NCBI RefSeq assembly: GCF_900100605.1
Contig: NZ_FNCN01000037.1
Coordinates: 1 to 54,789 of the forward strand
Direction of reading: 5' to 3'
Source of the DNA: Sinosporangium album
GTDB lineage: Bacteria > Actinomycetota > Actinomycetes > Streptosporangiales > Streptosporangiaceae
DNA length: 54,789 nt
In this document: positions 20,293 to 28,850 of the stretch, one piece after another
How the letters are laid out: every line of letters starts with the position of its first letter
Position numbering within the stretch: position 1 is the first letter of the stretch
Notes under the pieces: generated by a model
The model's database searches: none
The model's input: the letters and a program-made list of their open reading frames with translations, nothing else
What the model was told of the DNA's origin: nothing
Position numbers and translations under genes: made by a program

Positions 20293-20457
20293 GTGACCTG
20301 GGCACTGGTGCAGCACGTCGACTTCGAAGGGCCCGGCGCCATCGCCACCGCGGCCGCACTCCACGGCATCGCCCTGGACGTGAGGAAGCCCTACGCGGAG
20401 ACCCGCTGCCCGACGTCGAACTGCTCGACGGGCTCCTCGACGGGCTCATCGTGGTGG
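20293..20457 (+). pseudogene. Class I glutamine amidotransferase, N-terminal fragment
   Basis: GTG 20293 follows GAGGGGAGCAGC and opens TWALVQHVDFEGPGAIATAA, the start of a GMP-synthase-like amidotransferase. After LDVRKPYA the frame shifts by one base, and the sequence continues as DPLPDVELLDG with a 12-base duplication (LLDGLLDGLIVV). Coding similarity ends near 20457, exactly where the family continues MGGPMG. That continuation is found at 22641 on the other strand. Confidence 0.75.
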
Positions 20458-20464
20458 AGATCCC

Positions 20465-20508
20465 ATGTCCGGTCTCCGCGTAGTCCTCGCTGAAGACGCC
20501 GTCGCGCT
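20465..20508 (+). pseudogene. Response regulator, N-terminal stub
   Basis: ATG 20465 begins MSGLRVVLAEDAVAL, which is the beta-1/acidic-pocket start of NarL-type response regulators (VVLAED). It is cut after about 15 codons by the hairpin end of the IS605-type remnant. The short length limits certainty, but the motif and exact junction fit. Confidence 0.5.
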
Positions 20509-20860
20509 CCCCGGCCTGAAGGGCCGGGGATTCAGCCCGCACCGCATGGTGCGGCACCTCTGCGGCTTCCTGTTTCGCTGGGTCCCGCCCTCCGCTAGGC
20601 GGCGGGTCCTGCGATCCCTCCGCAGGCGTTCAGCCTCTCCGCCCGTCCGGCGGCGAGGATATTCCCGGCGGCGTTGACGTCCCGGTCATGGGATGCCCCG
20701 CGCGGGCAGGACCACGACCGGACGTCGAGCGGCATCGCGTCGGCGACGACTCCGCACGCCGAACACAGCCTGCTGCTCGGGAACCACCGGTCGATCTTGG
20801 CGAAGGTGCGCCCGCACCGGGCGGCCTTGTAGGCGAGCATGGCACGGACTCCATGATCAT
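20509..20860 (-). mobile_element. IS200/IS605-type element remnant with end hairpin
   Basis: A hairpin of CCCCGGCC/GGCCGGGG (20509-20529) and a second palindrome CCGCACC-GCAT-GGTGCGG (20537-20554) lie next to the 3' end of a tnpB remnant. IS605 elements end in subterminal hairpins rather than inverted repeats. The 5' part, including any tnpA, is absent. Confidence 0.6.
20595..20860 (-). pseudogene. TnpB (RNA-guided nuclease of IS605 type), C-terminal remnant
   Basis: The last about 88 residues keep the TnpB zinc-finger and third RuvC motif: CGRTFAKIDRWFPSSRLCSACG, then WSCPRGASHDRDVNAAGNILAAG. The second zinc pair has lost a residue and a Cys (CPRG in place of CPxCG), so it is degenerate even where present. 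About three quarters of the protein, with the other RuvC motifs, is missing. It cannot be functional. Confidence 0.85.
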
Positions 20861-20939
20861 ATGACGCCATCATCTGAATGACAGCGGTATCTTGGATCGA
20901 TCGGCACTGCAAACGCCCAGGAGTGCTCGGAGGAGGAAG

Positions 20940-22106
20940 ATGCGCCGGCTCACCAGGGCTGAGATGCAGGAGCGCACCCGGGCCAAGGTGCTGGCCGCCG
21001 CCAGGGATGAGTTCGCCGAGCGCGGTTTCCGCGAGGCGAAGATCGACGGCATCGCCGATCGCGCCGGGCTGACGCGGGGCGCGGTCTACTCCAACTTCCC
21101 CGGTAAGCGCGCGCTCTATTTCACCGTTCTCGCCGACGAAGCAGAGCGCTCGGCCCCGCCTGCGCTCGCCGAGGCAGAGCGTACGGCCGCCGAGGCGCTG
21201 GCCGCCCTCGCCCGCGCCTGGGTCGCCAGGCTGCCCCTCGCCGTCGAGGCGCCACGAGGTGTCGCCGGACTCGGCGTGGATCTGATGCCGGAGATCCTCG
21301 CCGAGCAGCGCACTCGGCAGGTCTTCGCCCAGCTCATGAAGCTCAACGCGATTGTCCTCGGGCTCTCCCTGGAGCGGCTGCGCCCGCGCGGCGCCCCCGC
21401 CGCCCGCCTGGTGCGTGTCGCGGAGTCGGTGCTCACGGCTCTGTACGGCGTGAGCCAAATGTCGGCCGCAGCCCCCGGCTTCGTCGACCCGTTCGACGCC
21501 GTGACCGTGTGCGAGCGGCTCGCGGATCTGCCCCTGGGCGGCGGATGGCCGCCCGTCGCGGGCGTCCCGCAGGTGCAGGCCATGGATCGGCCCTGGTCAC
21601 CGGCGGACACGGCGGGTGCCGCGAACGCGCTGGACGCGCTGCGCGCCGAACCGGAGCGGTTCTCGGGTGACGGCGTCGTGGCCGTCCTGGGCCTGCGCCG
21701 GCTTGAGGCCGCGGAGGAGGCCGTGCGTGCCGCGCCTGATGGCACGGAGATCACAGCGGTGCTGGTCACCGACGACCCTGACGAGCTCGCGCCGCTGGCG
21801 CGGCTGATCCTGGCGGAGCTCGCCGGCTGCCTGCGTCAGGCGTTTCCGCCGTCGTCATGGCCGCCCCTGCGGGTGGTGTTCGACCCGTCGGGAGACCTCG
21901 CGGCAGCGGCGGGCGTGTCTGCGGTGAGCGACGAAACCGAGACCGCCGTCAGGATCGAGGCCGACCGCATTGTCGCGCGAGCGGACGGCAGGCTCGCATG
22001 CCACGCGATCGCCTCGATGCCGCAGGCCACGATCGCCTCCGTGCCGCAGGCCGCGGGGGCCACCACTGCGCCGGCCGCAGGGGCCTCCACGGCGCGTTCG
22101 GGCTGA
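20940..22106 (+). CDS. TetR-family regulator with long C-terminal extension
   Basis: Residues about 8-55 are a TetR helix-turn-helix (RTRAKVLAAARDEFAERGFREAKIDGIADRAGLTRGAVYSNF in outline). The 388-residue length is nearly twice the family norm. The extra C-terminal part (PERFSGDGVVAVLGLRRLE, then ITAVLVTDDPDELAPLARLI) looks like a second alpha/beta domain, and the end carries degenerate ASMPQA/ASVPQA repeats. ATG 20940 has GGAGGAGGAAG just before it. It lies inside the inverted segment, convergent with the amidotransferase half. The ligand is unknown. Confidence 0.88.
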   Translation: MRRLTRAEMQERTRAKVLAAARDEFAERGFREAKIDGIADRAGLTRGAVYSNFPGKRALYFTVLADEAERSAPPALAEAERTAAEALAALARAWVARLPLAVEAPRGVAGLGVDLMPEILAEQRTRQVFAQLMKLNAIVLGLSLERLRPRGAPAARLVRVAESVLTALYGVSQMSAAAPGFVDPFDAVTVCERLADLPLGGGWPPVAGVPQVQAMDRPWSPADTAGAANALDALRAEPERFSGDGVVAVLGLRRLEAAEEAVRAAPDGTEITAVLVTDDPDELAPLARLILAELAGCLRQAFPPSSWPPLRVVFDPSGDLAAAAGVSAVSDETETAVRIEADRIVARADGRLACHAIASMPQATIASVPQAAGATTAPAAGASTARSG

Positions 22107-22113
22107 CCACTGG

Positions 22114-22641
22114 TCAGCGGCCCGCCACACGGGCGAAGAAGGCGAAAAACCGGTCGAGCACGGCAAGGCCGGCGAGCTCCGCTTCCTTGGCCCGATCCGG
22201 CTCGAACACCACGCCGTCCGGCAGGTGCGGCGCGAGGGTGGCGCGGAGTTCGGCGTCGACCTCCACGTGAAACTGGAACCCGTAGGCGCGATCTCCGACC
22301 CGGAACGCCTGGTTGAGGTAGGCGTCGGTGGACGCCAGCCGTACGGCTCCCGCGGGGAGGGTGAAGGTGTCGCCGTGCCAGTGGAACACGGGCAGCGAGG
22401 GCCCCTGCGGTCCGAGCACCGGGTCGGCGGTGCCCTCGCCGGTGAGGGCGACGTCGCCGTATCCGATTTCGAGGGCCGGGCCCCGCGAGATCTCCCCACC
22501 GAGCGCGGCGGCGAGGAGTTGCGCACCGAGGCACACGCCGAGCAGCGGAATCCCCCGGGCGACCGCTGCGGTGAGGAGGGCCCTTTCAGCGCCGAGGTGG
22601 GGGTGGTCGGCGTCGTCGAGCGCCCCCATGGGGCCGCCCAT
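22114..22641 (-). pseudogene. Class I glutamine amidotransferase, C-terminal fragment
   Basis: The fragment starts MGGPMGALDDADHPHLGAER and keeps the catalytic Cys in GVCLGAQLLAAALGG and the FQFHVEVD His region, to a normal stop at 22114. The first about 50 residues are absent and lie on the plus strand at 20293-20457. The two halves meet without overlap, so they were one gene. An upstream frame adds unrelated residues (MVSMAAKQSVV...), so a chimeric product is conceivable. Confidence 0.8.
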
Positions 22642-22743
22642 GTGCACCGAGGTCGGACCGCCGCGCCGGCGCACGACGCTTTGCTTGGCTGCCATGGAAA
22701 CCAACGAAGCCGTTCATCTGTGGGCTGTGTGCAAGACGTTCGG

Positions 22744-23190
22744 CTTCTCAGCCTCGTTGACTACGCGCAGGAGAGCGGCGACGAGGAAGATCGTTTAGTG
22801 TGGATCTTCACCCTGCTCCTCATCGTGGTGTCCGCGGGCTACACGGGGGTCGCGATCGTGAACACGCAGATGATGGCGGCGGCCGGTCGAGCGCGTGACC
22901 TGACTGTTCTGAGGCTGTCGGGTGCTACGACACTCCAAGTGCTGCGGAGTGTCGCGACCGAATCGGCGTTCGTTGTGGCGCTCGGCACCCTGCTTGGACT
23001 GGCGGTGGCGATACCCGCCCTTCTCGGGATGCGTGCGGGCATGGCACAGGTGCTGAGCACAACGGTGGAGTTGGTCTTGCCGGTGCCGCTGATCGCTGCG
23101 GTCATCACCGCCTGCCTCCTGCTGGCCGCAGGCTCTGCGGTGCTCACTGCCCGCAGTGCCGTACGGATGGACGCCATGAGGTCTCCATAA
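22744..23190 (+). pseudogene. FtsX-type ABC transporter permease, C-terminal fragment
   Basis: The frame reads LLSLVDYAQESGDEEDRLVW, then two to three membrane helices (IFTLLLIVVSAGYTGVAIV, VALGTLLGLAVAIPALLG, LIAAVITACLLLAAGSAVL) and the cytosolic RARDLTVLRLSGATTLQVLRSV segment, which is the last FtsX domain of large actinomycete permeases. No start or ribosome site lies before it, and about 700 residues are missing. The break is between 22660 and 22744, the right end of the inversion. Confidence 0.8.
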
Positions 23191-23480
23191 GGGCGCGGCC
23201 CGCTCTGACGGCCCGTGCCGGGGAGCCTGTTTCGAAGGGCAAGGGGAAGGGCGATAGGGAAGGGACAGCAGCGGTCCGCCGACAGGGGCGGATTCGCGGC
23301 CCGCGCGGCGTGCGCGCAGCGGGCGCTTCTACGGAAACCGGATTGGTTAAATTCTGTTCAGGGTTGCGGGTGATTATTGGACACGAGTGGTTATTGGGTC
23401 GGCTCACGTAGCATTGTATGAGCAGAAGACGATCTCAAAGACTGGGCATGGAGCCCGACGGGTGGCAAAGGGGGGATGCC

Positions 23481-23909
23481 ATGAGGACTGCTCGGGCTGC
23501 GGCCGATGGATACCTCGCCGGTTTCAATGACCGCGATATGGATCTCGTTCTGGACACGTTCAATCCGGCTGGGTTCGCCATCAGCCCGGAAGGGGCGGCC
23601 GAAGGGCACGATGAGCTTGCCTCATATATCAGGCAACTCTGGGATACGTTCTCCGACCTCCGCGCTGTGGTGTGGAATTCGATGGACATCGGAGATCTGG
23701 CAGTTGACGAATTCACCTTCGTAGGCACCCAGGACGGGCCCTTCCTCGTGCCGAACGGCCATGTGATTCCACCGACGGGCCGACCCATCCGTGTGCCTGG
23801 CTGCATTCTCTGCACGGTGGAGAACGGGCTGATCGTGAGCGTGCGCCTCTACTTCGATCAGCTGCAACTCATCACTCAGCTCGGTTATCGCTTCGGCGTC
23901 GGTGACTGA
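23481..23909 (+). CDS. SnoaL-like / NTF2-fold protein, copy 1
   Basis: The 142-residue protein has the SnoaL-like cystatin-type fold pattern: YLAGFNDRDMDLVLDTFNPAGF, EGAAEGHDELASYIRQLWDTFSD, and the C-terminal VENGLIVSVRLYFDQLQLITQLG. These proteins include polyketide cyclases, hydrolases and many uncharacterised steroid-isomerase-like enzymes. ATG 23481 follows AAAGGGGGGATGCC. The protein is a clear paralogue of the one at 24605. No polyketide gene is adjacent, so the substrate is unknown. Confidence 0.88.
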   Translation: MRTARAAADGYLAGFNDRDMDLVLDTFNPAGFAISPEGAAEGHDELASYIRQLWDTFSDLRAVVWNSMDIGDLAVDEFTFVGTQDGPFLVPNGHVIPPTGRPIRVPGCILCTVENGLIVSVRLYFDQLQLITQLGYRFGVGD

Positions 23910-24604
23910 CCATCGGACGGCCGCCACGCTGTGTGGTCGTAGACGGGATGTCCGCAGCTTTGATCGCCAAATCCTCGGTCTGAGTCGCGTGGGTCGCCTC
24001 TCGGCATTCCCTGCCCTCGCAGACGCCCGGTCGTAGAGGTGACCCACCCTATTTTGATCGGTGCTTGACATTGGGATAGACCGGCTTGCGGGGGGAGGGG
24101 CGTGCACCTTGATCCGTGGGGGTTTGATCTTTGCGGCGGTGGTGCCTGGACGGCGCGGCGCCGTGGCGCGGCGTGTTCCTGACCGCCGAGTCCGGTAAGC
24201 GTGCTGTAGGTAGGTGTGCTGGGTCGCGGGAGGCGCGTCGGCCCAGTGCCCTGCGCCGCATTGGCCGGAGGAGGGATGCGGACACGAGGGGAAGGGGCGG
24301 CCGGCGAGGAGACATCCGTACCACGTGTCACCATGGCCTCGTCGTGCACATTTGCAGTGAAGGGGCGAGCGTCTTTTCAGGACGCGTGGCCCTATCGCCG
24401 TTCCCCTTTGCCGTCGGTAGGGCTTGAAGGCCAAGAGTTTTGACGGCCCCGGTCTCGGGCCGCGGATTTGGTCGAACATGATCAAATCGATTGGCAACGT
24501 GTGGGGCGGGCGCGCGTACGATCGAGCCTAGGGGGACGGTCACGCATGGGGACGGCGGGCTCCGATCCGCAGCGTGAGTTCATCGGGGGTAAGGGGGCAC
24601 CACC
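23910..24604. other. Intergenic region between the SnoaL twins, no gene recognised
   Basis: About 690 bases carry only overlapping short frames without domains. A TTGACA-like hexamer occurs near 24065. The upstream 100 bases of copy 2 include a GGGGGTAAGGGGGCACC ribosome-site region. It may be the remains of what separated the duplicated genes. Confidence 0.4.
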
Positions 24605-25033
24605 ATGACCGACGCCCGCGAGGTGCGAGACAGGTACTTTGCCGCGTTCAACGCCCACGACATGGACGCATTGCTGAGCACGATCAGTCCGGCGTGCGTG
24701 GCCACCAGCCCTGAGGGAGCGGCCGAGGGGCATGATGAGCTCGCGTCTTACATCGGGCAGTTCTGGGAGGCGTTTCCCAATATGCGCGCGCTGACATGGG
24801 AGTCTTTCGATGTCGGGGACGTGACGGTCGATGAGATGACCTTCGCCGGCACGCACAAGGGACCTTACGCCGGCCCCAACGGCCAGGTCATCGCCGCGAC
24901 CGGCCGCACGGTGCAACTGAGAGCCTGCTATATCTGCACCATCGAGAACGGGTCCATCGTGAGCATGCGATTCTATTTCGACCAGCTTGAAGTGCTCGCG
25001 CAACTCGGGGCTCTCCCGAACTCCACAATCTGA
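24605..25033 (+). CDS. SnoaL-like / NTF2-fold protein, copy 2
   Basis: The 142-residue product aligns end to end with copy 1: YFAAFNAHDMDALLSTISPACV, SPEGAAEGHDELASYIGQFW, VDEMTFAGTHKGPY, IENGSIVSMRFYFDQLEVLAQLG. Length is identical and roughly half the residues match, so the pair is an old tandem duplication with the EGAAEGHDELASYI segment strongly kept. ATG 24605 is preceded by GTAAGGGGGCACC. Function is unassigned. Confidence 0.88.
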   Translation: MTDAREVRDRYFAAFNAHDMDALLSTISPACVATSPEGAAEGHDELASYIGQFWEAFPNMRALTWESFDVGDVTVDEMTFAGTHKGPYAGPNGQVIAATGRTVQLRACYICTIENGSIVSMRFYFDQLEVLAQLGALPNSTI

Positions 25034-25102
25034 CCGCTGGAGGCCTGCCGAACGTACGGCAGGGCCCTCGCCACGACGGCGCTCCCGACTTATGATCTCG
25101 AT

Positions 25103-25525
25103 ATGCCTATCGGCCTGACCGAGTTGCTCATTCTCCTCGCCATTGTTCTGATTCTTGCGGTTCTCCTCGCGGTCTTGAGAAGGAACGCCCTCTCACGGGC
25201 GAACGCCCTGCCGATTCCACTGCTGGTCCCTCCAGCGGACCTGCGTCAGCGCGTCGAATCACTCCTGCGTTCAGGGCAGAAGCTCCACGCTCTCAAACTG
25301 ATCCGTGCCGAGACGGGGCTCGGACTGCGGGAGGCCAAATACCTCGCCGACGCGGTGGAAACGGGCGCTACGTGGAACTTCCCTCAAGGCCCGCCCCGCC
25401 ACGATCTGGCCTCACGAGTGCGCGAACTCAAGGAGGCGGGACACGTCGGGCAGGCCGTTCACGTGGTGTGCTGGGAAACGGGGATGGAGCCGGATGACGC
25501 TCGGCGGTTCGTCGACGCCTTGTAG
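25103..25525 (+). CDS. Membrane-anchored protein with ribosomal L7/L12-like C-terminal repeats
   Basis: Residues about 6-27 form one membrane helix (LTELLILLAIVLILAVLLAVL). Two short units follow that resemble the bL12 C-terminal helix-turn: HALKLIRAETGLGLREAKYLADAVE (about 68-92 in outline) and AVHVVCWETGMEPDDARRFVDAL (to 140). Such L7/L12-like membrane proteins are widespread in actinomycetes and are not ribosomal. The role is unknown; protein-protein contact is the usual guess for this fold. Confidence 0.75.
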   Translation: MPIGLTELLILLAIVLILAVLLAVLRRNALSRANALPIPLLVPPADLRQRVESLLRSGQKLHALKLIRAETGLGLREAKYLADAVETGATWNFPQGPPRHDLASRVRELKEAGHVGQAVHVVCWETGMEPDDARRFVDAL

Positions 25526-25651
25526 TGCCCGAGAAGTTCCGCGAAGCGGGGCGTCTCATGCCGGTCACCGTTTTCGGCCGGTCGCGGGTCAGCCGCGAGT
25601 CCAGGCGCGCGACGCCCCGAAGCGTTGAATCGGGTCTGATAGACAGGGTGC

Positions 25652-26386
25652 GTGACAGGCGAACAACTGCTTCCCATGCCGACCGACTGGCAGCGTGCCC
25701 TGGCCATTGTTGCTCACCCCGACGACCTGGAATACGGTTCCTCGGCGGCGATCGCCACCTGGATCGACGCCGGGCGTGAAGTCGCCTATGTCCTCGCCAC
25801 GCGCGGCGAAGCAGGCATCGCCGGTCTCCCTCCCGCCAAAGCGGGCCCGCTGCGTGAGCGGGAGCAGCGGGCCAGCGCGCTCGCCGTCGGCGTGACCACG
25901 GTCGAGTTCCTCGATCACCGGGATGGAGCGGTGGAATACGGCTTGGCGCTTCGGCGCGATGCCGCCGCAGCCATTCGGCGGCACCGCCCAGAGCTCGTGA
26001 TCACACTGAACCACCGGGACACGTGGGACGGCGCCGCGTGGAACACGCCAGACCACCGCGCTGTGGGCCGCGCCGTACTCGACGCAGCCGCTGATGCGGG
26101 CAATGAGTGGATTTTTCCGGAGCTCGCGGAAGGCGGGCTCGCCCCCTGGGACGGCGTGCGCTGGACAGCGGTGGCGGCCTCTCCACGGCCCACACACGCC
26201 GTTGCCGTCGAAGCCGGGGTGGAACGCGCGGTCGCGTCGCTGCTCGAACACCGCACCTACATCGAGGCGTTGACCGATGAGGCCCCCGAGGAATACTGCA
26301 AGAACCTCATTGCCCAGACGACCGACTCCGCTGCCGGCCGGTTCGGGGGCCGCCGCGCGGTGACCTTCGAACTGTTCACCCACTAG
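25652..26386 (+). CDS. PIG-L family deacetylase
   Basis: The 244-residue protein carries the zinc-binding motif IVAHPDDLEYGS with His22, Asp24 and Asp25, and the later NTPDHRAVGRAVLDAA block with the third ligand His. PIG-L (LmbE-like) enzymes remove N-acetyl groups from sugars, including mycothiol and antibiotic precursors. The GTG start at 25652 is in keeping with family length. It stands alone, convergent with the GH65 gene. The sugar substrate cannot be read from context. Confidence 0.93.
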   Translation: MTGEQLLPMPTDWQRALAIVAHPDDLEYGSSAAIATWIDAGREVAYVLATRGEAGIAGLPPAKAGPLREREQRASALAVGVTTVEFLDHRDGAVEYGLALRRDAAAAIRRHRPELVITLNHRDTWDGAAWNTPDHRAVGRAVLDAAADAGNEWIFPELAEGGLAPWDGVRWTAVAASPRPTHAVAVEAGVERAVASLLEHRTYIEALTDEAPEEYCKNLIAQTTDSAAGRFGGRRAVTFELFTH

Positions 26387-26434
26387 CCTCCCCTCCGGGA
26401 TCGGCCTGCGCTGTACGGCGTGGGGCGCTCGAGG

Positions 26435-28801
26435 TCAGGTGGGAGGTCGGCCCGGGCGGCGTGGTCGGGGGCGGCGGCTCGGCGGTTGGGAGGGTTCGGG
26501 GCCGACGCGGGGGAGGGGAGGAAGGGGGCGCGGCTCTGGGGCGCCGCTGGTGAGAGTGATGTGTTCGTCCAGGTGGACGATGGTGTAGGGGTCCCCGCCG
26601 AGCAGGGTGTAGGTGACGGTGGTGCGGGTGATCTCGACCTGGAGATGACGCTGCTGGATGTTCACAATGAAGCGGATCCGGGTGAGGTTCTCCGGGAGCC
26701 GGGGCGTGAACCGGATGGTGTCTTCGAAGTGCCGTAGGCCGCCGAATCCTCCGACGAGGGCCAGCCAGGTGCCGGCGAGGGAGGCGATGTGCAGGCCGTT
26801 CCGGGTGTTGTGCTGAAGGTCCTCCAAGTCCATGAGGGCGGCTTCGCCGAGATAGTCGTAGGCGAGACGGGTGTGACCGACCTCTGCGGCGATGACGGCC
26901 TGGAAGCAGGCCGACAGTGAGGAGTCGCGAACGGTCAGCGGCTCGTAATAGGCGAATCCGCGTGTTTTGTCCTCGGCTGCGAAGGCGTCTCCGCGCATGA
27001 CCATCGCCAGGATGAGGTCGGCCTGTTTGACGACTTGTTTGCGGTAGAGGTCGAAGTAGGGGAAGTGAAGGAGCAGAGGGTATTGGTCTGCCCTGGTGTG
27101 GGCGAAGTCCCACACCTCATGGCGGGTGAAGCCCGCCGACTGTTCGTGGATGCCGAGCTCGTCGTTGTACGGAATGGTCATGCTGGCCGCGGCGTCGCGC
27201 CACGATGCGATCTCCTCCTCTTCGACTCGGAGGGCGGTGGCCTGTGCGGGGTGGCGCTGCGCGAGGTCGGCGGCGGCCTTGAGGTTCGCCTGGGCCATGA
27301 GGTTGGTGTAGAGGTTGTCGTTGGCGACGGCGCTGTATTCGTCGGGGCCGGTGACGCCGTCGATGTGGAATCGCCCTTGGCTGTCGTGGTAGCCGAGCGA
27401 GCACCATAGCCGGGCCGTCTCGACCAGGAGCTCGACGGCGGTGTCGGCCTCGAAGTCGCGGTCGCCGGTGAAGCAGAGGTAGCGCAGCACGGCGTCGGCG
27501 ATGTCGGCGTTGATGTGAAAGGCTGCGGTCCCGGCCGGCCAGTATCCCGAGCATTCCAGCCCTGCGATGGTGCGCCACGGGAAGGCGGCTCCCCGCAGGC
27601 CGAGCTGGCGTGCCCGTTTCCGGGCCTCGGGCAGGGTGCTGTGCCGCCAGCGCAGCGCCTCGGCGACGGCCTTGGGGGCGGTGCAGGTCAGGACCGGCAG
27701 CACGAAGGTCTCGGTGTCCCAGAAGCAGTGGCCGTCATAGCCGGAGCCCGTGAGTCCTTTGGCGGGGATCGCGCGCCCTTCGGCGCGCGCACCCGCCTGC
27801 AGAACGTGGAACAAGGCGAAGCGGACGGCCTGCTGGATCTCGGGGTCGCCGTCGATCTCGACATCCGCACCAGCCCAGAAGGCGTCCAGGTAGGCGTGTT
27901 GTTCGTCGAGCAACCCCTGCCAGCCGGTGCTGCGCGCACCGGTCAAGGCCGCGTCCACCTGGTCGCGCATCGCGGGGAGCGAGCGGCTCTGCGACCAGCC
28001 GTACGAAACCAGCTTCTCCAGCCGTAGGCGCTGTCCGGGGGCGAGCGGCGCCGTGACGGCGAACCTGCCCATATCCGGAAAGCTCTCGCTGAGGGTGTCT
28101 ATCCCCTCGGATCCGGTCACGTGGTGGTCGGCTGCAGCAGCGACCCGCAGTCCGCTGTGGGCCGTACGGTGGATCAGGCGTAGCCGGCTCCCCATGGCGG
28201 CGTGCTCCTCGGGGCGCAGGGCTGTCTCCAGTACGGTCGAGACCCGCGGATCCCGCGGCTCCTTCGGCAACTGCTCGTTGGCGAGGAGTTCGGACTGGAG
28301 CACCACGCGGACCGGCTCGTCGACCGGCTCCACCTCGAAGGCGACGGCGGCGATGGCCCGCTGGGTCAGCGAGACCAGCCGCGTCGAGCGCACTCGTACG
28401 GTGCGGCCGGTGGGGGCGGTCCACAGGCAGTCGCGGTGGAGCAGCCCGCTACGCAGGTCCAGGACACGCTCGTGGGAGTGGAGCCGCCCGTAGCGCAGGT
28501 CGAACGGTGTGTCGTCGACGAGGAGTCGGATGACCTTGCCGTTCGTTATGTTGAGGATGGTCTGGCCGGTTTCGGGGTTTCCGTAGCCGATCTCGGGATA
28601 GGGCAGGGGATGGCGCTCGTAGACGCCGTTGAGGTAAGAGCCGGGCAGACCGTGGGGTTCCCCTTCGTCCAGGTTTCCTCGCCAGCCGATGTGCCCGTTG
28701 GACAACGCGAACACCGACTCGCTCTGGGCCAGAACCTCCAAGTGGAGGTGGGTTTCCCGCAGACACCACGGCTCGACGGCGAAGGCCGGGTGACTGATCA
28801 C
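26435..28801 (-). CDS. GH65 disaccharide phosphorylase (trehalose/maltose/kojibiose phosphorylase type)
   Basis: The 788-residue enzyme shows the GH65 order: N-terminal beta-sandwich (FALSNGHIGWRGNLDEGEPHGLPGSYLNG), then the (alpha/alpha)6 barrel with GHCFWDTETFVLPVL and DGVTGPDEYSAVANDNLYTN, where Glu488 is the predicted general acid. It would split an alpha-linked glucose disaccharide with phosphate to beta-glucose-1-phosphate. GTG 28801 follows GGGGAAGGAGGAGCG. The gene 49 bases upstream encodes a beta-phosphoglucomutase-like HAD, a pairing that supports a phosphorylase rather than a hydrolase. Trehalose is the commonest substrate in actinomycetes, but specificity is not proven. Confidence 0.93.
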   Translation of the reverse strand: MISHPAFAVEPWCLRETHLHLEVLAQSESVFALSNGHIGWRGNLDEGEPHGLPGSYLNGVYERHPLPYPEIGYGNPETGQTILNITNGKVIRLLVDDTPFDLRYGRLHSHERVLDLRSGLLHRDCLWTAPTGRTVRVRSTRLVSLTQRAIAAVAFEVEPVDEPVRVVLQSELLANEQLPKEPRDPRVSTVLETALRPEEHAAMGSRLRLIHRTAHSGLRVAAAADHHVTGSEGIDTLSESFPDMGRFAVTAPLAPGQRLRLEKLVSYGWSQSRSLPAMRDQVDAALTGARSTGWQGLLDEQHAYLDAFWAGADVEIDGDPEIQQAVRFALFHVLQAGARAEGRAIPAKGLTGSGYDGHCFWDTETFVLPVLTCTAPKAVAEALRWRHSTLPEARKRARQLGLRGAAFPWRTIAGLECSGYWPAGTAAFHINADIADAVLRYLCFTGDRDFEADTAVELLVETARLWCSLGYHDSQGRFHIDGVTGPDEYSAVANDNLYTNLMAQANLKAAADLAQRHPAQATALRVEEEEIASWRDAAASMTIPYNDELGIHEQSAGFTRHEVWDFAHTRADQYPLLLHFPYFDLYRKQVVKQADLILAMVMRGDAFAAEDKTRGFAYYEPLTVRDSSLSACFQAVIAAEVGHTRLAYDYLGEAALMDLEDLQHNTRNGLHIASLAGTWLALVGGFGGLRHFEDTIRFTPRLPENLTRIRFIVNIQQRHLQVEITRTTVTYTLLGGDPYTIVHLDEHITLTSGAPEPRPLPPLPRVGPEPSQPPSRRPRPRRPGRPPT

Positions 28802-28850
28802 CGCTCCTCCTTCCCCTGCCACCTCTCGGTGGCACGCAGGATCACGTGGT

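Noticed and set aside
20595-21458. 287-codon minus-strand frame containing the TnpB remnant
   Set aside because: Only about the last 88 codons resemble TnpB. The rest is antisense to the TetR gene, so the element is a remnant and not a long gene.
23885-24543. Pro/Arg-rich minus-strand frames between the SnoaL genes
   Set aside because: No domain, low-complexity composition and mutual overlap; no evidence of coding.
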